Origin: Nocardioides sp.
Lineage (GTDB): Bacteria > Actinomycetota > Actinomycetes > Propionibacteriales > Nocardioidaceae
Reading direction: 5' to 3'
Length of the DNA stretch: 64,000 nucleotides
Assembly (NCBI GenBank): GCA_002729525.1
Contig: PBYI01000053.1
Location: forward strand, 186,001 to 250,000
Translations under genes and position numbers: made by a program
Shown here: positions 24,696 through 34,709 of the stretch, piece after piece
Layout: the number at the start of each line of letters is the position of its first letter
Position numbering within the stretch: position 1 is the stretch's first letter
Notes under the pieces: model-generated
Database searches by the model: none
Told to the model about the DNA's origin: nothing
The model's input: the letters and a program-made list of their open reading frames with translations, nothing else

Positions 24696-27600
24696 ATGTT
24701 CTCGAAGGTTCTGGTGGCCAACCGCGGAGAGATCGCGATCCGGGCGTTCCGCGCGGCGTACGAGGTGGGTGCCCGCACCGTCGCGGTCTTCCCGCACGAG
24801 GACCGCTGGTCCGAGCACCGGCTGAAGGCCGACGAGGCCTACGAGATCGGCGAGCTCGGGCACCCGGTGCGCGCCTACCTCGACCCGCAGGCGATCGTCG
24901 ACGTGGCCGTCCGGGCGGGCGCCGACGCCGTCTACCCCGGCTACGGGTTCCTGTCGGAGAACCCCGCGCTCGCCGAGGCCTGCGCTGCCGCCGGCATCAC
25001 CTTCATCGGCCCCTCCAGCGACGTGCTGCGCCTGACCGGCAACAAGGCACGCGCCATCGCCGCCGCCAAGGCCGCGGGCGTGCCGACCCTGCAGAGCGTC
25101 GAGCCCTCGACGGACGTCGACGCGCTGGTCGAGGCGGCCCAGGCGATCCCGTTCCCGCTGTTCGTCAAGGCCGTCGCCGGCGGCGGCGGTCGGGGCATGC
25201 GGCGCGTCGACGAGCCCGACCGGCTGCGCGAGGCGATCGAGACCTGCATGCGCGAGGCCGAGGGCGCGTTCGGCGACCCGACCGTCTTCGTCGAGCAGGC
25301 CGTCGTCGAGCCCCGGCACATCGAGGTGCAGATCCTCGCTGACGGCGCGGGGCACGTCATGCACCTCTTCGAGCGCGACTGCTCGGTGCAGCGACGCCAC
25401 CAGAAGGTCGTCGAGATCGCGCCTGCCCCCAACCTCGACCCCGAGCTGCGCGAGCGGATCTGCGCCGACGCGGTCCGGTTCGCCACCGAGATCGGCTACA
25501 AGAACGCCGGCACCGTGGAGTTCCTGCTCGACCCGGCCGGCACCTACGTCTTCATCGAGATGAACCCCCGCATCCAGGTCGAGCACACCGTCACCGAGGA
25601 GGTCACCGACGTCGACCTGGTGGCCTCGCAGATGCGGATCGCCGCCGGCGCCACCCTGGCCGACCTCGGGCTCTCCCAGGACACCCTCCAGTTGCGCGGC
25701 GCCGCGCTGCAGTGCCGGATCACCACCGAGGACCCCGCGAACGACTTCCGCCCGGACACCGGCACCATCACGACGTACCGTTCCCCCGGCGGCGGCGGGG
25801 TCCGGCTCGACGGCGGCACCGTCTACACCGGCGCCGAGGTGTCGGCCCACTTCGACTCGATGCTCGCCAAGCTCACCTGCCGCGGGCGGACCCACCAGCT
25901 CGCGGTCGAGAAGGCGCGGCGGGCGGTCGCGGAGTTCCGGATCCGCGGCGTCTCCACCAACATCCCGTTCCTCCAGGCGCTGCTGGACGACCCTGACTTC
26001 CGCGCTGGCCGGGTCACGACGTCGTTCATCGAGACCCACCCCGACCTGCTGCGGGTGCGCAGCTCGGGCGACCGTGGCACCAAGCTCGTCAACTACCTCG
26101 CCGACGTCACCGTCAACCAGCCGTACGGCGCCGCGCCGGTCTCGGTCGACCCGCGCACCAAGCTGCCCGAGGTCGACCTGGCCACCCCCGCTCCGGCGGG
26201 GTCGCGGCAGCTGCTCCAGGAGGTCGGGCCGGACGAGTTCGCCCGCCGGCTGCGGGCGCAGGACGCCGTCGCCGTGACCGACACGACGTACCGCGACGCC
26301 CACCAGTCGCTGCTGGCCACCCGGGTGCGCACCCGCGACCTGCTCGGCGTCGCGCCGCACGTCGCGCGCACGCTGCCGGGGCTGTGGTCGCTGGAGGCCT
26401 GGGGCGGGGCGACGTACGACGTGGCGCTGCGGTTCCTGGGCGAGGACCCCTGGGAGCGGCTCGAGCAGCTGCGCGAGGCCGTGCCGAACATCTGCCTCCA
26501 GATGCTGCTGCGCGGACGCAACACCGTGGGCTACACGCCGTACCCCACGAAGGTCACGGAGGCGTTCGTGCAGGAGGCGGCCGACTCCGGGCTCGACGTC
26601 TTCCGCATCTTCGACGCCCTCAACGACGTCGAGCAGATGCGTCCGGCGATCGAGGCGGTGCGCGCCACCGGCACGACCGTCGCCGAGGTCGCGCTCTGCT
26701 ACACCGGCGACCTCTCCTCGCCCGACGAGCGGCTCTACACCCTCGACTACTACCTGCGGCTGGCGGAGCGGATCGTCGACGCCGGCGCGCACGTGCTCGC
26801 GGTGAAGGACATGGCCGGGCTGCTCCGCGCGCCGGCAGCACGCACCCTCGTCACGGCGCTGCGCGAGCGGTTCGACCTGCCGGTGCACCTGCACACCCAC
26901 GACACCGCCGGCGGTCAGCTCGCCACGCTCACGGCCGCCATCGACGCGGGCGTCGACGCCGTCGACGCGGCCTGCGCCGCGATGGCCGGCACGACGTCCC
27001 AGCCGCCGCTGTCGGCGCTGGTCTCGGCCACCGACCACGGCGACCGGGAGACCGGGCTGTCGCTGGCGGCGGTCAACGCGCTGGAGCCCTACTGGGAGGC
27101 CGTGCGCCGCGTCTACGCGCCCTTCGAGTCCGGCCTGGCCTCGCCCACCGGGCGGGTCTACCGGCACGAGATCCCCGGCGGCCAGCTCTCCAACCTGCGC
27201 CAGCAGGCGATCGCTCTGGGCCTCGGGGAGAAGTTCGAGCAGGTCGAGGACATGTACGCCGCCGCCAACGACATCCTCGGCAACGTCCCGAAGGTCACGC
27301 CGTCGTCGAAGGTCATCGGCGACCTCGCGCTTGCGCTGGTGGGTCTCGGCGCCGACCCGGCGGAGTTCGCCGCCGACCCGTCGCGCTACGACGTGCCCGC
27401 CTCGGTCATCGGCTTCCTGCACGGCGAGCTCGGCGACCCTCCGGGCGGCTGGCCCGAGCCGTTCCGCTCCAAGGCCCTGGAGGGCCGGCCGTGGGAGCCG
27501 CCCGCGGCCGACCTGCCCGCCGACGACGCGGCCGCGCTCGACGCGGATTCCGCGACCCGGCGTCGTACGTTGAACCGACTGCTGTTCCCCGGCCCGACCC

Positions 27601-28085
27601 GGGAGTTCGAGGAGGCCCGCCACCAGTACGGCGACGTGTCCGTGGTCCCGACCATGGAGTACCTCTACGGCCTGCGCTCGGGCGTCGAGCACGAGGTCGA
27701 GCTGGAGGAGGGCAAGACGCTCATCCTGGGCGTCTCCGCCGTCAGCGAGCCGGACGAGCGTGGCTACCGCACCGTCATGACGACCGTGAACGGCCAGATG
27801 CGGCCGGTCTCGGTCCGTGACCGCTCCGTCGCCTCCGAGGTCGCCACCGCGGAGAAGGCCGACCCGACCACGCCGGGCCAGGTCGCCGCTCCCTACCAGG
27901 GCGTCGTCACCGTCCTGGTCGTCGAGGGCGAGAAGGTCGAGGCCGGCCAGACCCTGGCGACGATCGAGGCGATGAAGATGGAGGCCTCCATCACCGCCCC
28001 GACCGCCGGCACGGTCCACCGGGTGGCGGTCGCGGGCACCCGCCACGTCGACGGCGGCGACCTGGTGGTGGTGCTCTCCGCCTGA
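24696..28085 (+). CDS. pyc: pyruvate carboxylase
   Basis: 1129 residues, full length for the single-chain enzyme that makes oxaloacetate from pyruvate, bicarbonate and ATP. Order of domains: biotin carboxylase (KVLVANRGEIAIRAFRAAYE; Gly loop KAVAGGGGRGMRRV; EMNPRIQVEHTVTEEVTDVD), carboxyltransferase (VTDTTYRDAHQSLLATRVRT with metal-binding Asp; LQMLLRGRNTVGYTPYP; HLHTHDTAGG with metal-binding His residues), tetramerisation region, and C-terminal biotinyl domain with EAMKMEASI (Lys 1094). It feeds the TCA cycle, balancing pyruvate and acetyl-CoA use; BirA at 10451 would modify it. A repeat and hairpin follow the stop. Confidence 0.97.
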   Translation: MFSKVLVANRGEIAIRAFRAAYEVGARTVAVFPHEDRWSEHRLKADEAYEIGELGHPVRAYLDPQAIVDVAVRAGADAVYPGYGFLSENPALAEACAAAGITFIGPSSDVLRLTGNKARAIAAAKAAGVPTLQSVEPSTDVDALVEAAQAIPFPLFVKAVAGGGGRGMRRVDEPDRLREAIETCMREAEGAFGDPTVFVEQAVVEPRHIEVQILADGAGHVMHLFERDCSVQRRHQKVVEIAPAPNLDPELRERICADAVRFATEIGYKNAGTVEFLLDPAGTYVFIEMNPRIQVEHTVTEEVTDVDLVASQMRIAAGATLADLGLSQDTLQLRGAALQCRITTEDPANDFRPDTGTITTYRSPGGGGVRLDGGTVYTGAEVSAHFDSMLAKLTCRGRTHQLAVEKARRAVAEFRIRGVSTNIPFLQALLDDPDFRAGRVTTSFIETHPDLLRVRSSGDRGTKLVNYLADVTVNQPYGAAPVSVDPRTKLPEVDLATPAPAGSRQLLQEVGPDEFARRLRAQDAVAVTDTTYRDAHQSLLATRVRTRDLLGVAPHVARTLPGLWSLEAWGGATYDVALRFLGEDPWERLEQLREAVPNICLQMLLRGRNTVGYTPYPTKVTEAFVQEAADSGLDVFRIFDALNDVEQMRPAIEAVRATGTTVAEVALCYTGDLSSPDERLYTLDYYLRLAERIVDAGAHVLAVKDMAGLLRAPAARTLVTALRERFDLPVHLHTHDTAGGQLATLTAAIDAGVDAVDAACAAMAGTTSQPPLSALVSATDHGDRETGLSLAAVNALEPYWEAVRRVYAPFESGLASPTGRVYRHEIPGGQLSNLRQQAIALGLGEKFEQVEDMYAAANDILGNVPKVTPSSKVIGDLALALVGLGADPAEFAADPSRYDVPASVIGFLHGELGDPPGGWPEPFRSKALEGRPWEPPAADLPADDAAALDADSATRRRTLNRLLFPGPTREFEEARHQYGDVSVVPTMEYLYGLRSGVEHEVELEEGKTLILGVSAVSEPDERGYRTVMTTVNGQMRPVSVRDRSVASEVATAEKADPTTPGQVAAPYQGVVTVLVVEGEKVEAGQTLATIEAMKMEASITAPTAGTVHRVAVAGTRHVDGGDLVVVLSA

Positions 28086-28099
28086 GGCGGTCGCCGGCA

Positions 28100-28147
28100 G
28101 GTGGTTGAGCCCGACCGAGCGCCAGCGAGGGAGGCGTCGAAACCACC
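28100..28147. repeat. REP-like imperfect palindromic element
   Basis: 48 bp bounded by GGTGGTT and AACCACC, with a purine-rich middle containing GAGCGCCAGCGAGG and GGCGTCGAAACC. From memory, similar GGTGGTT-GAGC...GTCGAAACCACC units occur in many copies between genes in Nocardioides-like genomes; only one copy was noticed here. It lies just after pyc and before the convergent regulator gene. Confidence 0.5.
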
Positions 28148-28169
28148 GAGTCCCCCGCGACCTCGGTGG
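28143..28169. terminator. hairpin between convergent pyc and XRE-cupin genes
   Basis: 8-bp stem CCACCGAG/CTCGGTGG, 11-base loop; its left arm shares five bases with the REP-like element, so the two structures exclude each other. Probable transcription end for both genes. Confidence 0.5.
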
Positions 28170-28178
28170 ACCCCGGAC

Positions 28179-28700
28179 CTACCGAGCGGGCGTCACGATC
28201 ACGTCGACCGCGACGAGCTCCACGTCGCCGGTGCACGCGTAGGCGTGCGGTCGGTCGGCGCTCCAGGAGTGGTGGGTGCCGACGGCGAGCGGGACGACGT
28301 CGCCGTCGACCTCGAGCGTGCCCTGCCCCGAGAGCACGACGAGCTGCTCGCGCACCCCCGCGGCGTGCGCGGGTGACGAGCGCGACGCACCGGGCCGCAC
28401 CCGGATCAGGTAGACCTCGGTGGTGCGGCCGTCCTCGACGGTGACGTGCAGCCGGTGCGAGGTCAGGGCCTCGTCGCCGACCTCGTCGACCTCGTCGGCC
28501 ACGAGGGCGACGAGCGGTACGCCGAGCGGGCCGGCGACGGCGTACAGGGTGTCCAGGGTCGGGTTGCGGCGGCCCGCCTCGAGCTCCGACAGCGTGGCCT
28601 TGCCGATGCCGGCGGCCGCGGCGAGCGCGCTGAGCGACATCCCCCGCGACGCGCGCAGGGCGCGGATGCGGGCCCCGGTGGACGCGCCTGGCCCGGTCAC
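28179..28700 (-). CDS. XRE-family regulator with C-terminal cupin domain
   Basis: 173 residues from GTG 28700, with GGGAGG as ribosome site. The N-terminal Cro/C1-type helix-turn-helix contains GARIRALRASRGMSLSALAAAAGIGKATLSELEAGRRNPTLDTLYAVAGPL. The cupin barrel then shows RVRPGASRSSPAHAAGVREQLVVLSGQGTLEVDGDVVPLAVGTHHSWSADRPHAY. Such HTH-cupin proteins sense small acids or amines and often control an adjacent transporter. It is divergent from a BenE-type carrier with a 16-bp perfect palindrome in between, so it probably controls that carrier and itself. An in-frame ATG at 28727 overlaps the palindrome and is less likely. Confidence 0.88.
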   Translation of the reverse strand: MTGPGASTGARIRALRASRGMSLSALAAAAGIGKATLSELEAGRRNPTLDTLYAVAGPLGVPLVALVADEVDEVGDEALTSHRLHVTVEDGRTTEVYLIRVRPGASRSSPAHAAGVREQLVVLSGQGTLEVDGDVVPLAVGTHHSWSADRPHAYACTGDVELVAVDVIVTPAR

Positions 28701-28726
28701 GGCACCCTCCCCTACTCTGTTCCACA

Positions 28727-28742
28727 TACGGAACGTTCCGTA
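28727..28742. promoter_or_regulatory. 16-bp perfect palindrome, candidate operator
   Basis: TACGGAACGTTCCGTA between divergent genes starting at 28700 and 28770. The CGGAAC half-sites fit a dimeric HTH protein; the adjacent XRE-cupin regulator is the obvious candidate. Confidence 0.65.
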
Positions 28743-28769
28743 CTCCGAACAGACCTGAAGGTACCCGTC

Positions 28770-30002
28770 ATGAGCACGACGATCGAGCACCACTCCCTCA
28801 GCACGCCGATGACCGCCGGTGTCGTGGCGGCCGTGGTGGGCTTCAGCAGCAGCTTCGTCGTGGTCCTCGCCGGACTCACCGCGGTCGGTGCGACCCCGGC
28901 CCAGGCCGCCTCCGGCCTGGTGGCGCTCTGCGTCGCGCAGGCGCTCGGCATGTTCTGGCTGACCCTGCGCCACCGGGTGCCGGTCGCGCTCGCCTGGTCG
29001 ACCCCGGGCGCAGCGCTGCTCGTGTCGACCGGCGTCGTCGCCGGCGGCTGGCCCGCGGCGGTCGGGGCGTTCGTCGTCACCGGCGCGCTGGTGCTGCTGA
29101 CCGCACTGGTGCCCCGGCTCGGCGACCTGGTCGCATCGATCCCGGTGCCGATCGCCCGGGCCATGCTCGCCGGCGTCCTGCTCCCCCTGTGCGTCGAGCC
29201 GGTCGTCGCGCTCGCCGACTCCCCCGCCCTGGTGGCGCCGGTCGTGCTCACCTGGCTGGTCCTGGCACGCCTGGCGCCGCGCTGGGCGGTGCCCGCCTCG
29301 CTCGCGGTCGCGCTCGTCGTGGTCGTCGTCGCGGCCGGCGACCAGGTGACGCCCGGCGACCTGGTGCCCCGCCTCGACCTCACCGCCCCGACCTGGACCC
29401 TGCCCGCCCTCGTCGGCGTCGCCCTCCCCCTGTACGTCGTGACGATGGCGTCGCAGAACGTGCCCGGCGTCGCGGTCATGTCGGGCCTCGGCTACCGGGT
29501 GCCGTGGCGGGAGTCGATGACCGTCACCGGTCTCGGCACCGTGCTGTCCGCGCCGTTCGGCGGGCACGCGGTCAACCTCGCCGCGATCACCGCAGCACTG
29601 ACCGCCGGCCCCGATGCCGGTCCCGACCGCGCCCGGCGCTGGCCGGCCGCGATCTCGTCGGCCGTGACCTACCTGGTGCTCGCCGTCGGAGCGGGCGCGG
29701 TGACGGCGCTCGTGGCCGCCGCCCCCGACGGGGTCGTGCAGTCGGCCGCCGGCCTCGCGCTGCTCGGCACCCTCGCCGCGTCGCTGCGCGAGGCACTGTC
29801 CGACGACCACGAGCGCACGCCGGCCGTCGTCTGTCTCGTGGTGGCCGCCTCCGGCGTCACGGTCGCCGGCGTCGGCGCGGCGTTCTGGGCCCTGGTCGCC
29901 GGGCTCGCGGTGCGGGCCGCCCTGCGCCCGTCACCGGGTGCCCGCCCGGACGAGGACCGTCAGCGCACGTCGAACAGCGTGGACCGCAGCCCCAGCAGGT
30001 AG
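28770..30002 (+). CDS. BenE-family (benzoate/H+ symporter-like) transporter
   Basis: 410 residues from ATG 28770 with a GAAGG ribosome site. About 12 hydrophobic spans. BenE landmarks: the N-terminal GVVAAVVGFSSSFVVVLAGL, WSTPGAALLVSTG in the fourth span region, MASQNVPGVAVMSGLGY (conserved QN.PG loop) and APFGGHAVNLAAITAAL. BenE carries benzoate with protons, but no benzoate-degrading gene is visible nearby, so the substrate may be another organic acid. The last 14 codons overlap the convergent SpoIID-like gene by 43 bases. Confidence 0.88.
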   Translation: MSTTIEHHSLSTPMTAGVVAAVVGFSSSFVVVLAGLTAVGATPAQAASGLVALCVAQALGMFWLTLRHRVPVALAWSTPGAALLVSTGVVAGGWPAAVGAFVVTGALVLLTALVPRLGDLVASIPVPIARAMLAGVLLPLCVEPVVALADSPALVAPVVLTWLVLARLAPRWAVPASLAVALVVVVVAAGDQVTPGDLVPRLDLTAPTWTLPALVGVALPLYVVTMASQNVPGVAVMSGLGYRVPWRESMTVTGLGTVLSAPFGGHAVNLAAITAALTAGPDAGPDRARRWPAAISSAVTYLVLAVGAGAVTALVAAAPDGVVQSAAGLALLGTLAASLREALSDDHERTPAVVCLVVAASGVTVAGVGAAFWALVAGLAVRAALRPSPGARPDEDRQRTSNSVDRSPSR

Positions 30003-31129
30003 CGGAAGTCCTCCGCGCTCATCGTCACCGTGTCCGCCGAGCCGCGCACCCGCACCTGGGTGGCCCGGCCGCCCCAGGGGCCGTTGCCGTCGCGCGAGAG
30101 CACGTCGACGCCCTGGAGCCGGCCGACGCCGAACGCCTCGTCCGCGTCGGCGGAGGGGATCTCGACCCTCCATCCCCGGTAGGCGGTGTCCCAGCGGTCG
30201 CGCTGGGCGGGCAGGTAGTCGAACGCGCCCTGCGACGCCCAGCCTCCGTTGCTGGCCGAGAACTGGGTGAAGGCGGGCTCGCCGCCGGACAGCAGCACCT
30301 TCTTGGCCGTCCTGCGGATGGCCCGGTCGGAGGCGGGGTGCTCGGAGTCGGCGCCGCCGTACACCTGGCACGAGGTGGTGTCGCAGATCTGGTAGTGCGG
30401 GGCCAGCGGACGCGCCCGCTCGTACGCCGCGTACGTGCGCGCTGCGATCGCCTGCGCCTGGACGGCGGCCGGCTTCCACGACGCCGGGACCTCCCGCGGG
30501 ACGACGCCGCGCAGGTAGCTCTCCAGCGAGACCACGTTGACCGTGTCCCGGCGCTTCGAGCGGTCCGACGGCCTGGCCGAGCGCAGCGAGCCGCGGTAGC
30601 GGACCGCGCCGCCCTGCTCGGTGCGCAGCTGCACGGGTCGCCCGCCGGCGCTGATCTCGGCCTCGCCCTTCACCGTGCGCCAGACCTTCCAGCGGGTGCG
30701 GGTCTTGAAGGCGATCTCGGTGCGGTTGCCGTTGCGCGCCGGCTTGAGCCGCCAGGCGCGGGCGTTGGCGCGGTCGAGGTCCCAGCGCCGTCCGTCGCCG
30801 AGGCTGCGCACCTTCAGGTGGGACCGCGGCGAGACGACCAGGTCGTTGCCGGTGTCGGCGGTGATGCGGACCGTCACCTTCCCGCCGATCTTCCCGCGTC
30901 CGGTGCCCGGGTAGTAGAAGCGCAGGATCGTGTTGGTGCCGCGACCGTCTCGGGCCTGCAGCTCGGCGCCCCACTGGGAGAGCCCGTGGCCGTGGCCGTA
31001 GCCGTTACCGACGATCGTGACGGTGGTGTCGGCAGCGGCCGGCGCGGCGACTCCGCCGAGCGCGACGGGGGCCGCCGAGGCGACGAGCGCGCCGGCGAGC
31101 AGGAAGGATCGGACCCGAGAGAAGGACAT
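29960..31129 (-). CDS. SpoIID/LytB-domain secreted protein
   Basis: 389 residues from ATG 31129 (ribosome site GAGG; the open frame extends to 31165). Signal peptide at 1-33 ends in APAAA. Mature N-terminus TVTIVGNGYGHGHGLSQWGAELQARDG is typical of the actinobacterial SpoIID group. The SpoIID core follows: VVSLESYLRGVVPREVPASWKPAAVQAQAIAARTYA with the conserved Glu, then CDTTSCQVYGG and the FSASNGGW segment. SpoIID is a lytic transglycosylase acting on peptidoglycan; here it should be exported to the wall. Confidence 0.88.
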   Translation of the reverse strand: MSFSRVRSFLLAGALVASAAPVALGGVAAPAAADTTVTIVGNGYGHGHGLSQWGAELQARDGRGTNTILRFYYPGTGRGKIGGKVTVRITADTGNDLVVSPRSHLKVRSLGDGRRWDLDRANARAWRLKPARNGNRTEIAFKTRTRWKVWRTVKGEAEISAGGRPVQLRTEQGGAVRYRGSLRSARPSDRSKRRDTVNVVSLESYLRGVVPREVPASWKPAAVQAQAIAARTYAAYERARPLAPHYQICDTTSCQVYGGADSEHPASDRAIRRTAKKVLLSGGEPAFTQFSASNGGWASQGAFDYLPAQRDRWDTAYRGWRVEIPSADADEAFGVGRLQGVDVLSRDGNGPWGGRATQVRVRGSADTVTMSAEDFRYLLGLRSTLFDVR

Positions 31130-31167
31130 GGCACCTCGTCGTGCGGTGGGAGCAGATGGCCGCACGC

Positions 31168-31173
31168 AGCGTA
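31168..31173 (-). promoter_or_regulatory. probable -10 TACGCT of the SpoIID-like gene
   Basis: Minus strand, about 38 bases before ATG 31129, giving a leader of about 30 bases that includes the GAGG ribosome site. Confidence 0.35.
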
Positions 31174-31228
31174 CGTCGCCGTCCGGCCCTGTGCCGCCCC
31201 TGCGGCCCAGAAAAGTAAAGAGTCCAGG

Positions 31229-32605
31229 TCAGACGCGGTGCAGACGCCGTGCGGCCTCGGCCACCGAGCCGGACACCGACGGGTAGACGGTGAACGCGTG
31301 CGCCAGCTGGTCGGCAGTGAGCGACTCCGCGACGGCCAGCGACACCGGGTGGATCAGCTCGCTCGCGCGCGGCGCGACGACGACGCCACCCACGACGATG
31401 CCGGTGCCGGGACGGCAGAAGAGCTTCACGAAACCGTCGTGGATGCCCTGCATCTTCGCGCGCGGGTTGCCCGCCAGGGGCAGGGTCACCGACTCCGCGA
31501 CCATCTCGCCGGCGTCGACCGCGGCCTGCGACCAGCCGACGGTGGCGATCTCGGGGGCGGTGAAGACGTTGGACGACACCTGCTTGAGGTCGAGCGGCTT
31601 CACGGCGTCGCCCAGGAAGTGCCACATCGCGATCCGGCCCTGCATGGCCGCGACGGAGGCGAGCATCAGCACGCCGGTGCAGTCGCCCGCGGAGTAGACG
31701 CCGCGGGCGGACGTGCGCGAGACCCGGTCGACCCGCACGAAGCCGCCGTCGTCGACCATCACGCCGGCGTCCTCGAGACCGAGGTCGGTGGTGTTGGGGA
31801 CCGAACCGAGCGCCAGGATGCAGTGCGAGCCCTGCACGGAGCGGCCGTCGGTCAGTGCGACCGTCACGACGTCGCCGTCGCGGGTCACCGACTCCATGCG
31901 CGAGCGCGAGAGCACGGTCATGCCGCGCCGCTCGGCGACCTCCTGGATGACCAGGGAGGCGTCGGCGTCCTCGCCGGGCAGCACCCGGTCGCGCGACGAC
32001 ACCAGGGTCACCGGCACGCCGAGGGCGAGGTAGGCGCTGGCGAACTCCAGGCCGGTGACGCCCGACCCGACCACGATCAGCTCCTCGGGCACCTCGGTCA
32101 GGTCGTAGACCTGCTCCCAGGTGAGGATCCGCTCGCCGTCGGGCTGCGCCGACGGCAGGGTGCGCGGCGAGGCGCCCGTCGCGACCAGCACCGCGTCGGC
32201 GTCGTACGACGTGCCGTCGTCGCCGACCACGCGCTGCGGCCCGTCGAGCCGGCCTCGTCCGGTGACGACCGTGACGCCCTCGCGGTCGAGGCGCCGGATG
32301 ATGTCGCCCGACTGCTCGGCGGCGATCTTCTTGACCCGGCTGTTGACGCGACCGAGGTCGACCTCCAGCGCCGGGGTGCCGTCCTCGCCTCGGAAGGCCA
32401 GGCCGAGCTCGGGCGCCGCGGCGACGTCGGTCATCACCTCGGCGGTCGCGATGAGCGTCTTGCTCGGCACGCAGTCGGTGATCACCGCCGACCCGCCGAT
32501 GCCGTCGGAGTCGACGACCGTGACGTCGGCGCCGAGCTGGGCGGCGACGAGGGCGGCCTCGTAGCCGCCGGGGCCACCGCCGAGGATGACGACGCGGTCG
32601 CTCAT
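31229..32605 (-). CDS. lpdA: NAD(P)H-quinone dehydrogenase, LpdA-type flavin disulfide reductase family
   Basis: 458 residues. FAD-binding GGGPGGYEAALVAAQLGADV, NAD-binding VVGSGVTGLEFASAYLALGV and the FAD-phosphate GVYSAGDCTG are intact. The redox-active disulfide is not: the usual CxxxxC reads SAVITDCVPSK with only one Cys, and the C-terminal His-Glu pair is replaced (FTVYPSVSGS). This is the pattern of mycobacterial LpdA (Rv3303c), which reduces quinones rather than lipoamide. It lies 31 bases after the true lipoamide dehydrogenase gene at 32637. Confidence 0.88.
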   Translation of the reverse strand: MSDRVVILGGGPGGYEAALVAAQLGADVTVVDSDGIGGSAVITDCVPSKTLIATAEVMTDVAAAPELGLAFRGEDGTPALEVDLGRVNSRVKKIAAEQSGDIIRRLDREGVTVVTGRGRLDGPQRVVGDDGTSYDADAVLVATGASPRTLPSAQPDGERILTWEQVYDLTEVPEELIVVGSGVTGLEFASAYLALGVPVTLVSSRDRVLPGEDADASLVIQEVAERRGMTVLSRSRMESVTRDGDVVTVALTDGRSVQGSHCILALGSVPNTTDLGLEDAGVMVDDGGFVRVDRVSRTSARGVYSAGDCTGVLMLASVAAMQGRIAMWHFLGDAVKPLDLKQVSSNVFTAPEIATVGWSQAAVDAGEMVAESVTLPLAGNPRAKMQGIHDGFVKLFCRPGTGIVVGGVVVAPRASELIHPVSLAVAESLTADQLAHAFTVYPSVSGSVAEAARRLHRV

Positions 32606-32636
32606 GGGGCTCCTGCCAGGCAGTGGTCGGTCAGGA

Positions 32637-34046
<1,410 letters not shown>

Positions 34047-34052
34047 GAGCCC

Positions 34053-34058
34053 AGCCTA
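34053..34058 (-). promoter_or_regulatory. -10 hexamer TAGGCT of lpd
   Basis: Minus strand, 6 bases before GTG 34046. Confidence 0.5.
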
Positions 34059-34101
34059 GTCACCTCCGGTCATCACCGGCCGGGTGGTCGGACCTGGGAG
34101 C

Positions 34102-34683
34102 ATGTGCGACGTGACACCCCTTCCGGGACTCCCCCTCGAGACCGCCCGGCTGCGGCTGCGCCAGGCCGTCGCGGACGACGCCGCCGCCGTGTGGGCGTTC
34201 CGCCGCCTGCCCGAGGTCGCGGAGTGGATCACCGCCGCCCCGCACGACGCCGAGGCCTTCGCCGCACACTTCGCCGAGCCCGACCGGCTCGCCACCACCC
34301 TCGTGGTCGAGCGGCTGGACGACGGGGCGGGCGTCGGCGACCTGATGCTGCGGGTCGGCGACTCCTGGTCGCAGGCCGAGGTGCGCGAGGGGGCGGTCGG
34401 CACCGAGGCCGAGGTCGGCTACGTGCTCGACCCCGCCCACCAGGGGCACGGCTACGGCACCGAGGCGGTGCGCGCACTCGTCGGCCACGCCTTCGGCGTG
34501 CTCGGCGTACGATGGGTGGTGGCGGCGTGCTTCGCCGACAACGAGGCGTCGTGGCGACTGATGGAGCGTCTCGGGATGCGACGCGAGCAGCACGGGGTCG
34601 GCGACTCCCTCCACCGCACCCGCGGATGGCTCGACGGGCTCACCTACGCGGTGCTCGACACGGAGTGGCCTGCCGCTCCGTGA
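34102..34683 (+). CDS. GNAT-family N-acetyltransferase, RimJ/RimL-like
   Basis: 193 residues from ATG 34102 (GTG 34084 and GTG 34111 are also in frame). The fold is shown by LETARLRLRQAVADDAAAVWAF at the start, EVGYVLDPAHQGHGYGTEAVRAL with the Q/RxxGxG/A acetyl-CoA loop (QGHGYG) and ACFADNEASWRLMERLGMRRE near the end. RimJ/RimL-like members acetylate protein N-termini or small amines; the substrate here is unknown. Confidence 0.85.
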   Translation: MCDVTPLPGLPLETARLRLRQAVADDAAAVWAFRRLPEVAEWITAAPHDAEAFAAHFAEPDRLATTLVVERLDDGAGVGDLMLRVGDSWSQAEVREGAVGTEAEVGYVLDPAHQGHGYGTEAVRALVGHAFGVLGVRWVVAACFADNEASWRLMERLGMRREQHGVGDSLHRTRGWLDGLTYAVLDTEWPAAP

Positions 34684-34695
34684 AGCCCGGGTCGC

Positions 34696-34701
34696 TAGCC
34701 T
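34696..34701 (+). promoter_or_regulatory. -10 hexamer TAGCCT of the gamma-glutamylcyclotransferase gene
   Basis: Ends 8 bases before GTG 34710. Confidence 0.45.
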
Positions 34702-34709
34702 CTGCGCCC

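Noticed and set aside
24447..28046. Long open frame on the minus strand opposite pyruvate carboxylase
   Set aside because: Very high GC at third codon positions leaves antisense frames open; the encoded protein is low complexity and Arg/Gly/Asp-rich with no recognisable domain.
29960..30002. 43-base overlap of the BenE and SpoIID genes as a functional antisense device
   Set aside because: Short tail-to-tail overlaps are common in compact genomes, and the overlapping BenE tail is a hydrophilic extension.
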